Source: Halanaerobium congolense (GTDB lineage Bacteria > Bacillota > Halanaerobiia > Halanaerobiales > Halanaerobiaceae). From it: a stretch of DNA of 64,000 nucleotides. The translations under genes were made by a program, and so were the position numbers. The stretch spans positions 1-64,000 of the forward strand of contig NZ_SOEF01000013.1 of assembly GCF_004366375.1 (NCBI RefSeq), given 5' to 3'. The first letter of the stretch is position 1, and each line of letters opens with the position of its first letter. Positions 54,103-62,388 of the stretch are shown here, piece after piece. The notes beneath the pieces were generated by a model. That model was not told the DNA's origin. It saw only the letters and a list, made by a program, of their open reading frames with translations, and searched no databases.

Positions 54103-57100
54103 ATGCCCAAAAGAAAAGATTTAAATAAGATTTTGATCATTGGTTCTGGCCCGATAGTAATCGGACAGGCCTGTGAGTTTGATTATTCCGGAACTCAGGC
54201 CTGTAAGGCTTTGATGGAAGAAGATTATGAAATTGTACTTGTTAATTCGAATCCGGCTACTATTATGACAGACCCTGAAATGGCAGACCGAACCTATATT
54301 GAACCGCTGACAGCAGAGAGTATTGAGCGGATAATAAAAAAAGAAAAGCCAGATGCACTTTTATCTAATTTAGGTGGACAGACAGCACTTAATTTGTCTT
54401 CAGAACTTTATGAGACAGGTGTTTTAGAAAAATATGGAGTAGAAATTATTGGAATTCAGCCCGAAGGGATTGAGCGGGGAGAAGACCGAATTTTATTCAA
54501 AGAAGAAATGGAAAAGCTGGATGTTCCGATGCCCAGGAGTTTACCAGCCTATAATGTAGAAGAGGCAGTAAAAATAGCCAAAGACATGGGTTTTCCTGTA
54601 GTTGTTAGACCGGCTTACACCATGGGTGGAAGTGGTGGAGGTTTAGTCTACAACCTGGAGGAACTCAAAAATGTTGCAGAAAATGGAATTGCAGCCAGCA
54701 TGATCGATCAGATTTTAATCGAAGAAGCAGTTTTAGGCTGGCAGGAATTGGAGCTTGAACTGGTCAGAGATGAAAATGAAAAGAAGATTTCAATCTGCTT
54801 TATCGAAAATGTTGACCCAATGGGAGTACATACAGGCGATAGTTTCTGTGTTGCACCAATGCTGACCATAGATGAAGAGGTACAAAAAAGAATTGAAGAG
54901 CACAGCTATAAAATTGCAGATGCAATTGGAGTTATTGGAGGTGCCAACTTTCAATTTGCCTACAATCGGGAAGAAGATAGACTTGTAATTATTGAGATGA
55001 ACCCCAGAACCTCACGTTCATCTGCTCTTGCTTCAAAAGCAACAGGCTTTCCAATTGCCAGAATTTCAACAAAATTATCAGTCGGAATCACCTTAGATGA
55101 GCTCCCATATTACAATGGAGCCAATCTTTCCGAATATGAACCTGGTGGAGATTATGTAGTAGTTAAATATGCCCGCTGGTCCTTTGAGAAATTTCCGGGA
55201 GCTGAAGATAAGCTGGGGACTCAAATGAAAGCGGTAGGTGAAGCAATGAGTATCGGTAAAACTTATGCTGAGGCCGCTCAAAAAGCAATCCGCTCTCTGG
55301 AAATCGGCAGATCGGGTTTTGGAAATATAGCAGAATTCCAGGCACTGGAAAAAGAAGAAATTTTAGATCGCTTAAGAACCCCCTCAAGTGAAAGACACTT
55401 TTTAATTTATGAGGCTCTGAAAAAAGGAGCTGCAGTTTCAGAAATAGAAGAGATCACCTTTATTTCAACCTGGTTCTTGGATGAGATGAAAAAATTAGTA
55501 GACTTAGAAAATAAGCTGCTTAAATATAAGGGTAAGCGCCTGCCTGCAGATGTTTTAGTGGAAGCCAAAGAAAATGGCTTTTCAGATAAATATCTGGCAG
55601 AAATTTTAAGTCACAATGAAGAACAGCTGCGTAAAGCACGCAAATATGCAGTTAAAAATGATAACTTCGATTTAGTCAAAGTTAGTGGAGCTGAGGGAGA
55701 ATACTATTATTCTTCCTACAATCTGGCTGAAGAAAAGATCCCGACATCAGATTCCAAAAAAGTAATGATCTTAGGTGGAGGTCCCAACAGAATTGGCCAG
55801 GGAATCGAGTTTGACTATGCCTGTGTCCATGCTTCTTTTACTTTGGATAAATTAGGTTATGATTCAGTGATGGTCAACTGCAACCCGGAGACTGTGTCCA
55901 CAGATTACGATATTTCTACTAAACTATATTTTGAACCTTTGACAACTGAAGATGTTTTAAGAATCTACGAGAAGGAAAAGCCTGAAGGAGTAATTGTCCA
56001 GTTTGGTGGTCAGACTCCCCTTAATATTGCAGAAGAATTAGAAAAGGCAGGTGTCAATATTTTAGGAACCTCACCTGCCAGTATCGACTTTGCTGAAAAT
56101 AGAGAAGAATTTAGAAGGCTGATGAACGAATTAGAAATTCCACAGCCTGAAAGTGATATAGCAAGATCCGCTGCCGAAGCACATCGAATTGCAGCAGATA
56201 TTGGTTATCCACTGATGCTAAGACCTTCCTATGTTCTTGGAGGTCGGGGGATGGAAATCGTCTATGACCAAAAGAGTTTAGAAAATTATCTGGAATCACA
56301 GGTAGCAGAAGTTTCAGCCGAGCATCCCGTTTTAATCGATAAGTTTTTAGAAGATGCTTTAGAAGCTGAAGTTGATGCTCTAACTGATGGTGAAGACACC
56401 TTTGTCGCTGCAGTGATGGAGCACATTGAAGAAGCTGGGATTCACTCAGGTGACAGTGCCTGTGCCATCCCTTCACTGGAGATAACAGATGAGCAGCTTG
56501 CAACAATCAAAGACTATACTGCTAAAATTGCATCAGCTTTAGATGTTGTCGGCCTAATGAATATCCAATTTGCCATCTACCAGGGCAAAGTCTATATTAT
56601 TGAGGCCAACCCAAGAGCCTCCAGAACAGTGCCCCTGGTCAGCAAAGTAACAGGAATTAATATGGCACAGCTGGCAACTAGATTGATGTTAGGCGAATCT
56701 CTGGCTTCACTTGATTTAAAGGAAAAAGAAATTCCCTATACCGGAGTTAAAGAAGCGGTATTTCCCTTTGATAAATTTGAGAATATCGACGCTGTTTTAG
56801 GACCAGAAATGAAGGCGACCGGAGAGGTAATGGGAATTGCCAGCACTTATGCTCAGGCATTCTACAAAGCTCAGACAGCAGCCGGACTTGAGCTGCCAAC
56901 TTCAGGTAAGGTCTTAATTACGGTTAATGATAAGGATAAAAAGAAAATAGTGGACACAGCCCAGAAATTAAAAGAGCTTGGTTTCGAAATTCTGGCAACT
57001 GAGGGTACAGGTGATTTTCTGGCTCAGCAGGGAATAGAAAGTGAACTGATTAATAAACTGGGTCACGGCCGTCCCAATATAGTTGATGCCATTAAAAATG

Positions 57101-57306
57101 GCGAAGTTCAGCTGATAATCAATACCCCAATTGGTAAAGAAGGAATAGAAAACGACAGCTACATCCGTTCAGCAGCTGTTAAGTATAAGATACCATATAT
57201 TACAACTACAAATGCTGCTCGAGCCAGTGCAGCAGGTATTGAAGCTGAAATTAACAGTGACTATGAGCTGAAAGCAATCCAGGATTACCACAAATTACTA
57301 AAATAA
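54103..57306 (+). CDS. carB: Carbamoyl-phosphate synthase large subunit (CarB)
   Basis: 1067 residues from ATG 54103 (GAGGAGGA eight bases ahead; an earlier in-frame ATG at 54046 has no ribosome site). Makes carbamoyl phosphate for arginine and pyrimidine synthesis. Two homologous ATP-grasp halves: KILIIGSGPIVIGQACEFDY with RPAYTMGGSGGGLVYN, and VMILGGGPNRIGQGIEFDYA with MLRPSYVLGGRGMEIVYD. The C-terminal MGS-like allosteric domain starts near residue 940. Complete and of normal length. The small subunit gene carA is not adjacent, which is unusual; it must be elsewhere. No PyrR-binding leader was recognised. Confidence 0.96.
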   Translation: MPKRKDLNKILIIGSGPIVIGQACEFDYSGTQACKALMEEDYEIVLVNSNPATIMTDPEMADRTYIEPLTAESIERIIKKEKPDALLSNLGGQTALNLSSELYETGVLEKYGVEIIGIQPEGIERGEDRILFKEEMEKLDVPMPRSLPAYNVEEAVKIAKDMGFPVVVRPAYTMGGSGGGLVYNLEELKNVAENGIAASMIDQILIEEAVLGWQELELELVRDENEKKISICFIENVDPMGVHTGDSFCVAPMLTIDEEVQKRIEEHSYKIADAIGVIGGANFQFAYNREEDRLVIIEMNPRTSRSSALASKATGFPIARISTKLSVGITLDELPYYNGANLSEYEPGGDYVVVKYARWSFEKFPGAEDKLGTQMKAVGEAMSIGKTYAEAAQKAIRSLEIGRSGFGNIAEFQALEKEEILDRLRTPSSERHFLIYEALKKGAAVSEIEEITFISTWFLDEMKKLVDLENKLLKYKGKRLPADVLVEAKENGFSDKYLAEILSHNEEQLRKARKYAVKNDNFDLVKVSGAEGEYYYSSYNLAEEKIPTSDSKKVMILGGGPNRIGQGIEFDYACVHASFTLDKLGYDSVMVNCNPETVSTDYDISTKLYFEPLTTEDVLRIYEKEKPEGVIVQFGGQTPLNIAEELEKAGVNILGTSPASIDFAENREEFRRLMNELEIPQPESDIARSAAEAHRIAADIGYPLMLRPSYVLGGRGMEIVYDQKSLENYLESQVAEVSAEHPVLIDKFLEDALEAEVDALTDGEDTFVAAVMEHIEEAGIHSGDSACAIPSLEITDEQLATIKDYTAKIASALDVVGLMNIQFAIYQGKVYIIEANPRASRTVPLVSKVTGINMAQLATRLMLGESLASLDLKEKEIPYTGVKEAVFPFDKFENIDAVLGPEMKATGEVMGIASTYAQAFYKAQTAAGLELPTSGKVLITVNDKDKKKIVDTAQKLKELGFEILATEGTGDFLAQQGIESELINKLGHGRPNIVDAIKNGEVQLIINTPIGKEGIENDSYIRSAAVKYKIPYITTTNAARASAAGIEAEINSDYELKAIQDYHKLLK

Positions 57307-57313
57307 AAGTCAG

Positions 57314-57353
57314 GATCCCCGCTGGGTATTTAAGCTCAGTCGGGGATTTTTTT
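57314..57353 (+). terminator. Terminator of carB
   Basis: ATCCCCG / CGGGGAT hairpin followed by seven T, running directly into dispersed element copy 2. Confidence 0.88.
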
Positions 57354-57354
57354 C

Positions 57355-57484
57355 TTATCTATCAACATTATATAATACCAGGAAATTATACCTGATGGTT
57401 TGTTGGGGATAATATTTATAGTTTCATAATTTCCGCTATCAACAAAATTTAACCTTACTGTATTACACGAAGGACATTTTGTTC
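57355..57484 (+). repeat. Dispersed structured element, copy 2
   Basis: 130 bp. Same as copy 1 apart from a few substitutions and an 8-bp loss near 57466 that removes the left arm of the terminal TGTCC/GGACA hairpin. The DnaA-box 9-mer here has one change (TGGGGATAA). Confidence 0.85.
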
Positions 57485-57536
57485 TTATTAAAAATGTCTA
57501 ATTTTTAATATCTAGAATTATATAATAAATTAAATA

Positions 57537-57613
57537 TTTAAATCAAAATTTAAATAAGTTCAAAACAATTCTAAAACTATTTCAAAGTATATTCAAAAGG
57601 TATTCAAAGTTGA
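57537..57613 (+). promoter_or_regulatory. Phased 11-bp direct-repeat operator array
   Basis: Five consecutive 11-bp units at 57559, 57570, 57581, 57592 and 57603 each begin TTCAAA (second unit TCTAAA). Two weaker units extend upstream (TTTAAA at 57537 and, one base out of phase, 57549). The last unit runs into the -35 hexamer of the HTH gene. Head-to-tail spacing of one helical turn is typical of cooperative protein binding on one face of DNA. Confidence 0.75.
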
Positions 57614-57638
57614 AAAAGACAGAAGAGTGTGATATAAT
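57610..57638 (+). promoter_or_regulatory. Promoter of the small HTH gene
   Basis: TTGAAA (57610-57615), 17-bp spacer, perfect TATAAT (57633-57638). The -35 overlaps the end of the direct-repeat array. Confidence 0.8.
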
Positions 57639-57665
57639 TTAATTACAGAGAAAGGAGAGATTTAG

Positions 57666-57836
57666 ATGAAGGTTTATACAACAGACGAAGTAGCTGATAT
57701 GCTAAAAATCTCCAGAGATTCTGTTTTGAAACTAATCAATCAAAGAGAGTTAAAGGCCAAAAAGGTTGCTAGAAAATGGAGAATTACAGAGCATTATTTG
57801 AAGGATTTTTTTAGAGATGTAGACAACATAAAATAA
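57666..57836 (+). CDS. 56-residue excisionase/BldC-type HTH protein
   Basis: ATG 57666 with AAAGGAGAG ahead. The product MKVYTTDEVADMLKISRDSV, then LKLINQRELKAKKVARKWRI, is a compact winged HTH of the MerR-like excisionase (HTH_17) family and little else. BldC of Streptomyces, a protein of this type, is known to bind direct repeats as head-to-tail multimers. The phased array immediately upstream therefore suggests autoregulation (inference). The next gene, 44 bp downstream, encodes another MerR-like protein. No phage or integrase gene is nearby, so a true excisionase role is unlikely. Confidence 0.85.
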   Translation: MKVYTTDEVADMLKISRDSVLKLINQRELKAKKVARKWRITEHYLKDFFRDVDNIK

Positions 57837-57880
57837 TCTTCTCAACCCGTGTTAAGAGCACAGGAAAGGATTGGGTAAAA

Positions 57881-58381
57881 ATGATTTCCTTAAGCAGTGC
57901 TAGAAATTTAGTTGAAGAAGTTATTGGAGAGGAACTACCGGTTATTTATATGGATTTGACTCTGCAGGACTGGATTAGAAAGGGTGTAATTTCTCGCATT
58001 AAAGTTGATTCTGGAACTGCATTATATCCGGATATTGTAAGTGCTGAGATTTTAACAGCTATCATTTTGCGAGAAAAGTATAGCTTGGAAGAGATTGCTT
58101 CAGCCAGGAGATGTCTAGAACTTGAAGGCAGTCATCCTAATCAAATTACTGAGGAAGACATAATTAGATTTATTAACTGCAGCAAACTGCTAGTTGATAA
58201 AAAGTTGGTAGCTAAGCTTTCGTTAAATAATATAGATTCACTTGAAAAAATAAAAGAATTGATTGATGATCTAGTAAAAGAAAAGCAGCATCTAGAAGTA
58301 GTTGGAGATTATTTAAGTGAATTTTTAAAAGCAGGTAAAAAGTTGAGAAAGGTGCAGAAAAATAAAGATTATGTTTCCTAA
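57881..58381 (+). CDS. MerR-like putative DNA-binding protein
   Basis: 166 residues; the start follows AGGAAAGGATTGGG. The N-terminal part, with LTLQDWIRKGVISRIKVDSG, then YPDIVSAEILTAIILREKYS and LEEIASARR, resembles a MerR-type winged HTH (wing then long helices). The C-terminal half (about 115-160) is Lys/Leu-rich and likely coiled coil for dimerisation. Probably co-transcribed with the 56-residue HTH gene, forming a two-gene regulatory module. Target unknown; ilvE downstream has its own start region after a terminator. Confidence 0.65.
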   Translation: MISLSSARNLVEEVIGEELPVIYMDLTLQDWIRKGVISRIKVDSGTALYPDIVSAEILTAIILREKYSLEEIASARRCLELEGSHPNQITEEDIIRFINCSKLLVDKKLVAKLSLNNIDSLEKIKELIDDLVKEKQHLEVVGDYLSEFLKAGKKLRKVQKNKDYVS

Positions 58382-58388
58382 AATATAA

Positions 58389-58414
58389 AAGGCCAAAAAT
58401 TGGTCTCTTTTTTT
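58389..58414 (+). terminator. Terminator of the HTH module
   Basis: GGCCAA / TTGGTC hairpin followed by a T-rich run. Confidence 0.75.
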
Positions 58415-58492
58415 GCAATAATAGTTAATAAAATGGTATGATAATAATAACATTTTAGTTTATAAAAATAAAAAGTAGGGAGTAGATAGCAG

Positions 58493-59518
58493 ATGACTAA
58501 AAAAAATCTAGATTGGGAAAACATAGGATTTCAGTATCATGAAACAGACAAGAGGTACATAGCAAATTATGAGGACGGCAGCTGGGGTGAGGGCCAGTTG
58601 ATTTCTGACCCTAATATAGTAATCAACGAAAGTGCAGGGGTTTTACAGTACTGTCAGCAGGTATTTGAAGGTTTAAAAGCTTATACAGCTAAGGACGGCA
58701 GTATAGTTACATTCAGGCCGGATTTAAATGCAAAAAGGATGGTTCAATCAGCTGAAGGCTTAAGAATCCCCCCCTTTCCAAAAGAGAGATTTTTAGAAGC
58801 AGTAGATCAGGTGGTAGAAGCCAATCAGGACTGGGTACCACCATATGGAACAGGAGCTTCCCTTTATTTAAGACCTTATATCTTTGCTTTAACCCCAGTA
58901 ATTGGTATTAACCCTGCTGAAGAATACCAGTTTAGACTTTATTCAACTCCGGTTGGACCTTATTTTAAGGGGGGAGCAAAACCAATAACTCTAACCGTTA
59001 GTGAATATGATCGAGCAGCACCTCGGGGAACCGGCCATCTAAAAGCTGGTTTAAACTATGCAATGAGTTTAAATACAACAGTTAAAGCACATGAAGATGG
59101 TTTTGATGAAAATCTATTTTTAGATGCTGCCACCAGAAGCTATATTGAAGAAAGTGGAGGCGCTAATATTATTTTAATTACAGATGATAAGAAGCTGGTA
59201 ACTCCAAAATCTAATTCGATTTTACCTTCAATTACCAAAAGATCAATTATTTATCTGGCTGAAAATTACTTAGATTTAGAAGTTATTGAAAGAAGAATTG
59301 AATTTGATGAGCTAGAAAATTTCACAGAAGCTGGACTCTGTGGGACTGCAGCAGTTATTTCACCGATTGGAAAAATTGTTAATGGTGAGCAGGAGATAGA
59401 ATTTTCTAATGGAATGAATAAGGTTGGTCCGGTTATTAAAGAACTCTATGAAACTTTAACTCAGATGCAGCTTGGAGTAATTGAGGCTCCAGAGGGCTGG
59501 ATTAGAAAAATTAAATAA
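58493..59518 (+). CDS. ilvE: Branched-chain amino-acid aminotransferase (IlvE)
   Basis: 341 residues, class IV PLP aminotransferase. Seen: VLQYCQQVFEGLKAYTAKDG, the PLP Lys in GTGHLKAGLNYAMSL, ATRSYIEESGGANIILI and the phosphate-binding GLCGTAAVISPIG. The length fits the longer IlvE type. Transfers amino groups between glutamate and Val/Leu/Ile keto acids; pathway partner of IlvB, but 53 kb away and without a T-box. Confidence 0.95.
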   Translation: MTKKNLDWENIGFQYHETDKRYIANYEDGSWGEGQLISDPNIVINESAGVLQYCQQVFEGLKAYTAKDGSIVTFRPDLNAKRMVQSAEGLRIPPFPKERFLEAVDQVVEANQDWVPPYGTGASLYLRPYIFALTPVIGINPAEEYQFRLYSTPVGPYFKGGAKPITLTVSEYDRAAPRGTGHLKAGLNYAMSLNTTVKAHEDGFDENLFLDAATRSYIEESGGANIILITDDKKLVTPKSNSILPSITKRSIIYLAENYLDLEVIERRIEFDELENFTEAGLCGTAAVISPIGKIVNGEQEIEFSNGMNKVGPVIKELYETLTQMQLGVIEAPEGWIRKIK

Positions 59519-59558
59519 TTAAAAAGCAGAGATCTATGTTAGTATTTTACTGCCAACT

Positions 59559-59591
59559 AAAAGTTCTTCTCGCAGCGGGAAGAACTTTTTT
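59559..59591 (+). terminator. Terminator of ilvE
   Basis: AAAGTTCTTC / GGGAAGAACTTTTTT hairpin, followed within 10 bp by dispersed element copy 3. Confidence 0.9.
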
Positions 59592-59598
59592 ATTAGCT

Positions 59599-59710
59599 AG
59601 GAAATTATACCTGATGGTTTGTTGTGGATAATATTTATAGTTTCATAATTTCCGCTATCAACAAAATTTAACCTTACTATATTACAGATTGTCCGAAGGA
59701 CATTTTGTTC
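59599..59710 (+). repeat. Dispersed structured element, copy 3
   Basis: 112 bp; lacks the first about 25 bp of copies 1 and 2 but keeps both crossing inverted-repeat pairs, a perfect DnaA-box 9-mer TGTGGATAA (59623-59631) and the terminal TGTCC/GGACA hairpin with TTTTGTT. Confidence 0.85.
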
Positions 59711-59815
59711 ATTTCATCTTTGTTGTCAGCAGTAATTTAAAACTGTATAATAGTTTTAAAGAGTTAATTAGAAAAAATTTGTTTAATAGATAAAATTAAA
59801 TTAATGAGGGGTGTT

Positions 59816-60322
59816 ATGATGAATGAGTCGATGCAGGAATTATATGATAAATCAGTGGAAGTTTTAAATATGAGAGGAGTTACAATTGAGAATATTGCAG
59901 AACTCGTTAAAAAACTGCAGGAGCCATATAATCCGGAGATTAAGCTGGATGAATGTATTAAAAATGTAAATCATGTTTTAAAAAAAAGAGAGGTGGCCCA
60001 TGCAATTTTAACCGGGGTTGCAATTGATGAGCTGGCTGAAAAGAAAATGCTGCCGGAGCCCATTCAGAGCATTATAGATCGAGATGAGGGACTTTATGGT
60101 ATTGACGAGATTTTGCCGCTTTCAATTGTAAATTTATATGGAACAATCGGTCTAACTAGTTACGGTTATTTAGACAAAGAAAAAACTGGGATCATTAAGA
60201 AATTAGATACAAAACAGGATGGAAAGGTTAATACCTTTTTAGATGATTTAGTTGCCGGAGTTGCTTCAGCAGCAGCCAGCCGTTATGCCCATGGAGAAGG
60301 TAGTGAAGAGAATAGTAATTAA
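59816..60322 (+). CDS. PgpA/YutG-family phosphatidylglycerophosphatase-like
   Basis: 168 residues from ATG 59816 or 59819 (GAGGGG ahead). The N-terminus (about 1-50) is the helical region typical of YutG. The PgpA-like core shows EVAHAILTGVAIDELAEKK, DEGLYGIDEILPLSIVNLYG and TFLDDLVAGVASAAASRYAH, with acidic residues for metal binding. Cytoplasmic or membrane-peripheral. It may dephosphorylate phosphatidylglycerophosphate or a related phosphate ester; the function of YutG-type relatives is not settled. Confidence 0.82.
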   Translation: MMNESMQELYDKSVEVLNMRGVTIENIAELVKKLQEPYNPEIKLDECIKNVNHVLKKREVAHAILTGVAIDELAEKKMLPEPIQSIIDRDEGLYGIDEILPLSIVNLYGTIGLTSYGYLDKEKTGIIKKLDTKQDGKVNTFLDDLVAGVASAAASRYAHGEGSEENSN

Positions 60323-60368
60323 ATATTCATCTGTTGTTTAAAAACATAGAATAAGAAAGGAGCTTAAG

Positions 60369-61295
60369 ATGAATACAATAGCAACCTTTACTTTAAATCC
60401 GACCATTGATAAGAGTTCCAGTGTTGACCATGTCAAAGCAGAAGATAAGCTTTACTGTGATCCACCAATATTCGAACCCGGTGGTGGTGGAATTAATGTC
60501 TCCAGAGCCATCAAAAAACTGGGAGGAAGTTCCTTACTTCTTTATACATCAGGAGGCTTTACCGGTAAAAAACTGGATAAACTTCTGGCAGAAGAAAATT
60601 TAAATAAAAAAGCGATAAAAATTGAGGCAGAAAGCAGAGAAAATTTAATTATCAGTGAAAAAGCCTCAAATCTGCAGTACAGATTTGGAATGCCCGGACC
60701 TAAAATTACTGAGCAGGAATATGATAAAATTTTTAAGATAATGACTGAGCTTGATCCTTTTCCTGATTATTTTGTAATCAGCGGCAGTATTCCTCAGGGA
60801 GTAAGCACTGATATTTATACAGAAATGGCTGCTTTTGCAAAAAAAAGAAAGGCAAAAGTAATAGTTGATGTTTCCGGCTCCCCCTTAAAAGCAGTAATTA
60901 AAGAAAGTGTATATTTAATTAAACCAAATCTGGGCGAATTTCAGGATCTTGTCGGCAGAGAATTAAAAGATGAAGATCAGATCAAAGAGGCAGCTTTAAA
61001 TTTTATCAAAGATAAATGTTGTCAGGCGATTGTGATTTCTATTGGAGCTGGAGGAGCCCTTTTAGTTCATGGTGAGCAGGCAGAGTTCAAACGGCCGCCT
61101 ACTGTTCCCATTAAAAGCAAGGTAGGAGCAGGAGACAGCATGGTTGCAGGTATAGTTTTGAGCTTAGCCCGTGGAGAAAGTTTAGAAAATTCATTTCATT
61201 ACGGACTAGCAGCTGGATCAGCAGCAGTAATGACTTCGGGAACTGAGCTCTGTACTAAAGAAGATACTGACAGATTATATCAAAAAATGAAGTAA
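60369..61295 (+). CDS. pfkB: 6-phosphofructokinase, PfkB type
   Basis: 308 residues, ribokinase family. N-terminal TFTLNPTIDKSSSVDHV, sugar-phosphate block FEPGGGGINVSRAIKKLGG, LQYRFGMPGP, and the catalytic Asp/anion-hole GAGDSMVAGIVLSLARGE. The C-terminal GTELCTKEDTDRLYQKMK matches E. coli PfkB closely, so fructose-6-phosphate is the likely substrate, with fructose-1-phosphate (FruK) or tagatose-6-phosphate as alternatives. The start follows AAAGGAGC; it lies 46 bp after the PgpA-like gene. Confidence 0.88.
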   Translation: MNTIATFTLNPTIDKSSSVDHVKAEDKLYCDPPIFEPGGGGINVSRAIKKLGGSSLLLYTSGGFTGKKLDKLLAEENLNKKAIKIEAESRENLIISEKASNLQYRFGMPGPKITEQEYDKIFKIMTELDPFPDYFVISGSIPQGVSTDIYTEMAAFAKKRKAKVIVDVSGSPLKAVIKESVYLIKPNLGEFQDLVGRELKDEDQIKEAALNFIKDKCCQAIVISIGAGGALLVHGEQAEFKRPPTVPIKSKVGAGDSMVAGIVLSLARGESLENSFHYGLAAGSAAVMTSGTELCTKEDTDRLYQKMK

Positions 61296-61441
61296 AATGA
61301 TAAGGAAGATTATGATCAGGAGGGAAGAAGTGGATTTAATAAATTTATGCAGACTTTAAAGATTGAAAATTAAAGGAGTTTTCTTTTAAATGAATAATAT
61401 TAATAATAGAAGATGATAAAATATTATAGGGAGGTTTTATA

Positions 61442-62287
61442 ATGCATAATAGTCAATTCATTGAGACCTTTGATTCGAAGAAGCTTTTTCTGCGCCGGGA
61501 TCTAGTTGATGATCCTCAGGCTGTAGTAATCATTGTTCACGGTTTAAATGGGCATCAGGGACGCTATGATTATTTTGCCGGCAGGTTGAATGGAGAAGGT
61601 TTTTCGGTTTATCGCTTTGATAATCGCGGCCACGGTAGATCTGATGGAGCTCAGTCCTATATTGAAGACTTTAATACCTATTTGGATGATGCGGACACTG
61701 TTTATGAATTGGTCAAAAATGAAAATCCTGAGCTGCCGATCTTTATGTTAGGTCACAGCATGGGTGGTTTTATTACTGCCGGTTATGGGATTAAGTATCC
61801 GGATAAACTAGATGGGCAGATCTTAAGTGCTGCTGCTACCAATAAGCTGGATTCCTTTAGCGAATTAGAAGAACTAAGCCTCGAAGATAATCCGGAGATG
61901 AAACTTCCCAATGAACTCGGTAAATTTGTTTCGAGGTCAGAGTATGTTGTTGATGATTATAAAAAAGATCCTTATGTTTCAGAATTTACTACTTTAAAAC
62001 TGGTTAAAGTTGTTTTTATAGACGAAGGAATACCCTGGCTGGTTGACAACCTTGATCAGTATAATTATCCAGTCTTAATCCTGCATGGTGAGGGAGATAA
62101 GATAGTTGACCCAAGCTGTTCGGAAAAGTTCTATGATCTAATTGCTTCTGAGGATAAGAGTCTAAAAACCTACCCTGAACTCTACCATGAAATATTGAAT
62201 TCGGAAGAAAAAGAAACAGTGATCAATGATATTTTAAACTGGCTGGAGGAAAGAGTAGATATCAGGATTAATTTAAAACCAGAATAA
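61442..62287 (+). CDS. Alpha/beta hydrolase, monoacylglycerol lipase-like
   Basis: 281 residues. Oxyanion block VIIVHGLNGHQGRYDYFAGR, FDNRGHGRSDGA, nucleophile Ser in FMLGHSMGGFITAG at about residue 107, catalytic Asp in ILHGEGDKIVDPS and His in YPELYHEILNS. This is the monoglyceride lipase (hydrolase_4) arrangement. No signal peptide; probably hydrolyses lysolipids or monoglycerides in the cytoplasm. Start with GGGAGG ahead. Confidence 0.9.
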   Translation: MHNSQFIETFDSKKLFLRRDLVDDPQAVVIIVHGLNGHQGRYDYFAGRLNGEGFSVYRFDNRGHGRSDGAQSYIEDFNTYLDDADTVYELVKNENPELPIFMLGHSMGGFITAGYGIKYPDKLDGQILSAAATNKLDSFSELEELSLEDNPEMKLPNELGKFVSRSEYVVDDYKKDPYVSEFTTLKLVKVVFIDEGIPWLVDNLDQYNYPVLILHGEGDKIVDPSCSEKFYDLIASEDKSLKTYPELYHEILNSEEKETVINDILNWLEERVDIRINLKPE

Positions 62288-62296
62288 GGTAAAAAA

Positions 62297-62336
62297 TAAT
62301 AACGACCACCTCATTAAAGGTGGTCGTTATTAAAAA
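62297..62336. terminator. Bidirectional terminator
   Basis: AATAACGACCACCT / AGGTGGTCGTTATT near-perfect hairpin with a 5-nt loop between the lipase and UPF0173 genes. Confidence 0.9.
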
Positions 62337-62388
62337 TAGTTGGAGGTGATTAAATTGACATCATTCAATCATTTACCAATTTTGAAAT

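Noticed and set aside
56111-56506. 131-residue minus-strand frame inside carB
   Set aside because: Antisense to a conserved ATP-grasp domain, rich in Leu/His/Gln as expected from complementing carB codons.
57666-57836. Phage excisionase
   Set aside because: No integrase, attachment site or phage gene nearby; the adjacent operator array fits a regulator better.
53715-59710. CRISPR array interpretation of the three repeats
   Set aside because: The copies are kilobases apart, over 100 bp long, with whole genes between them, and no cas genes are present.
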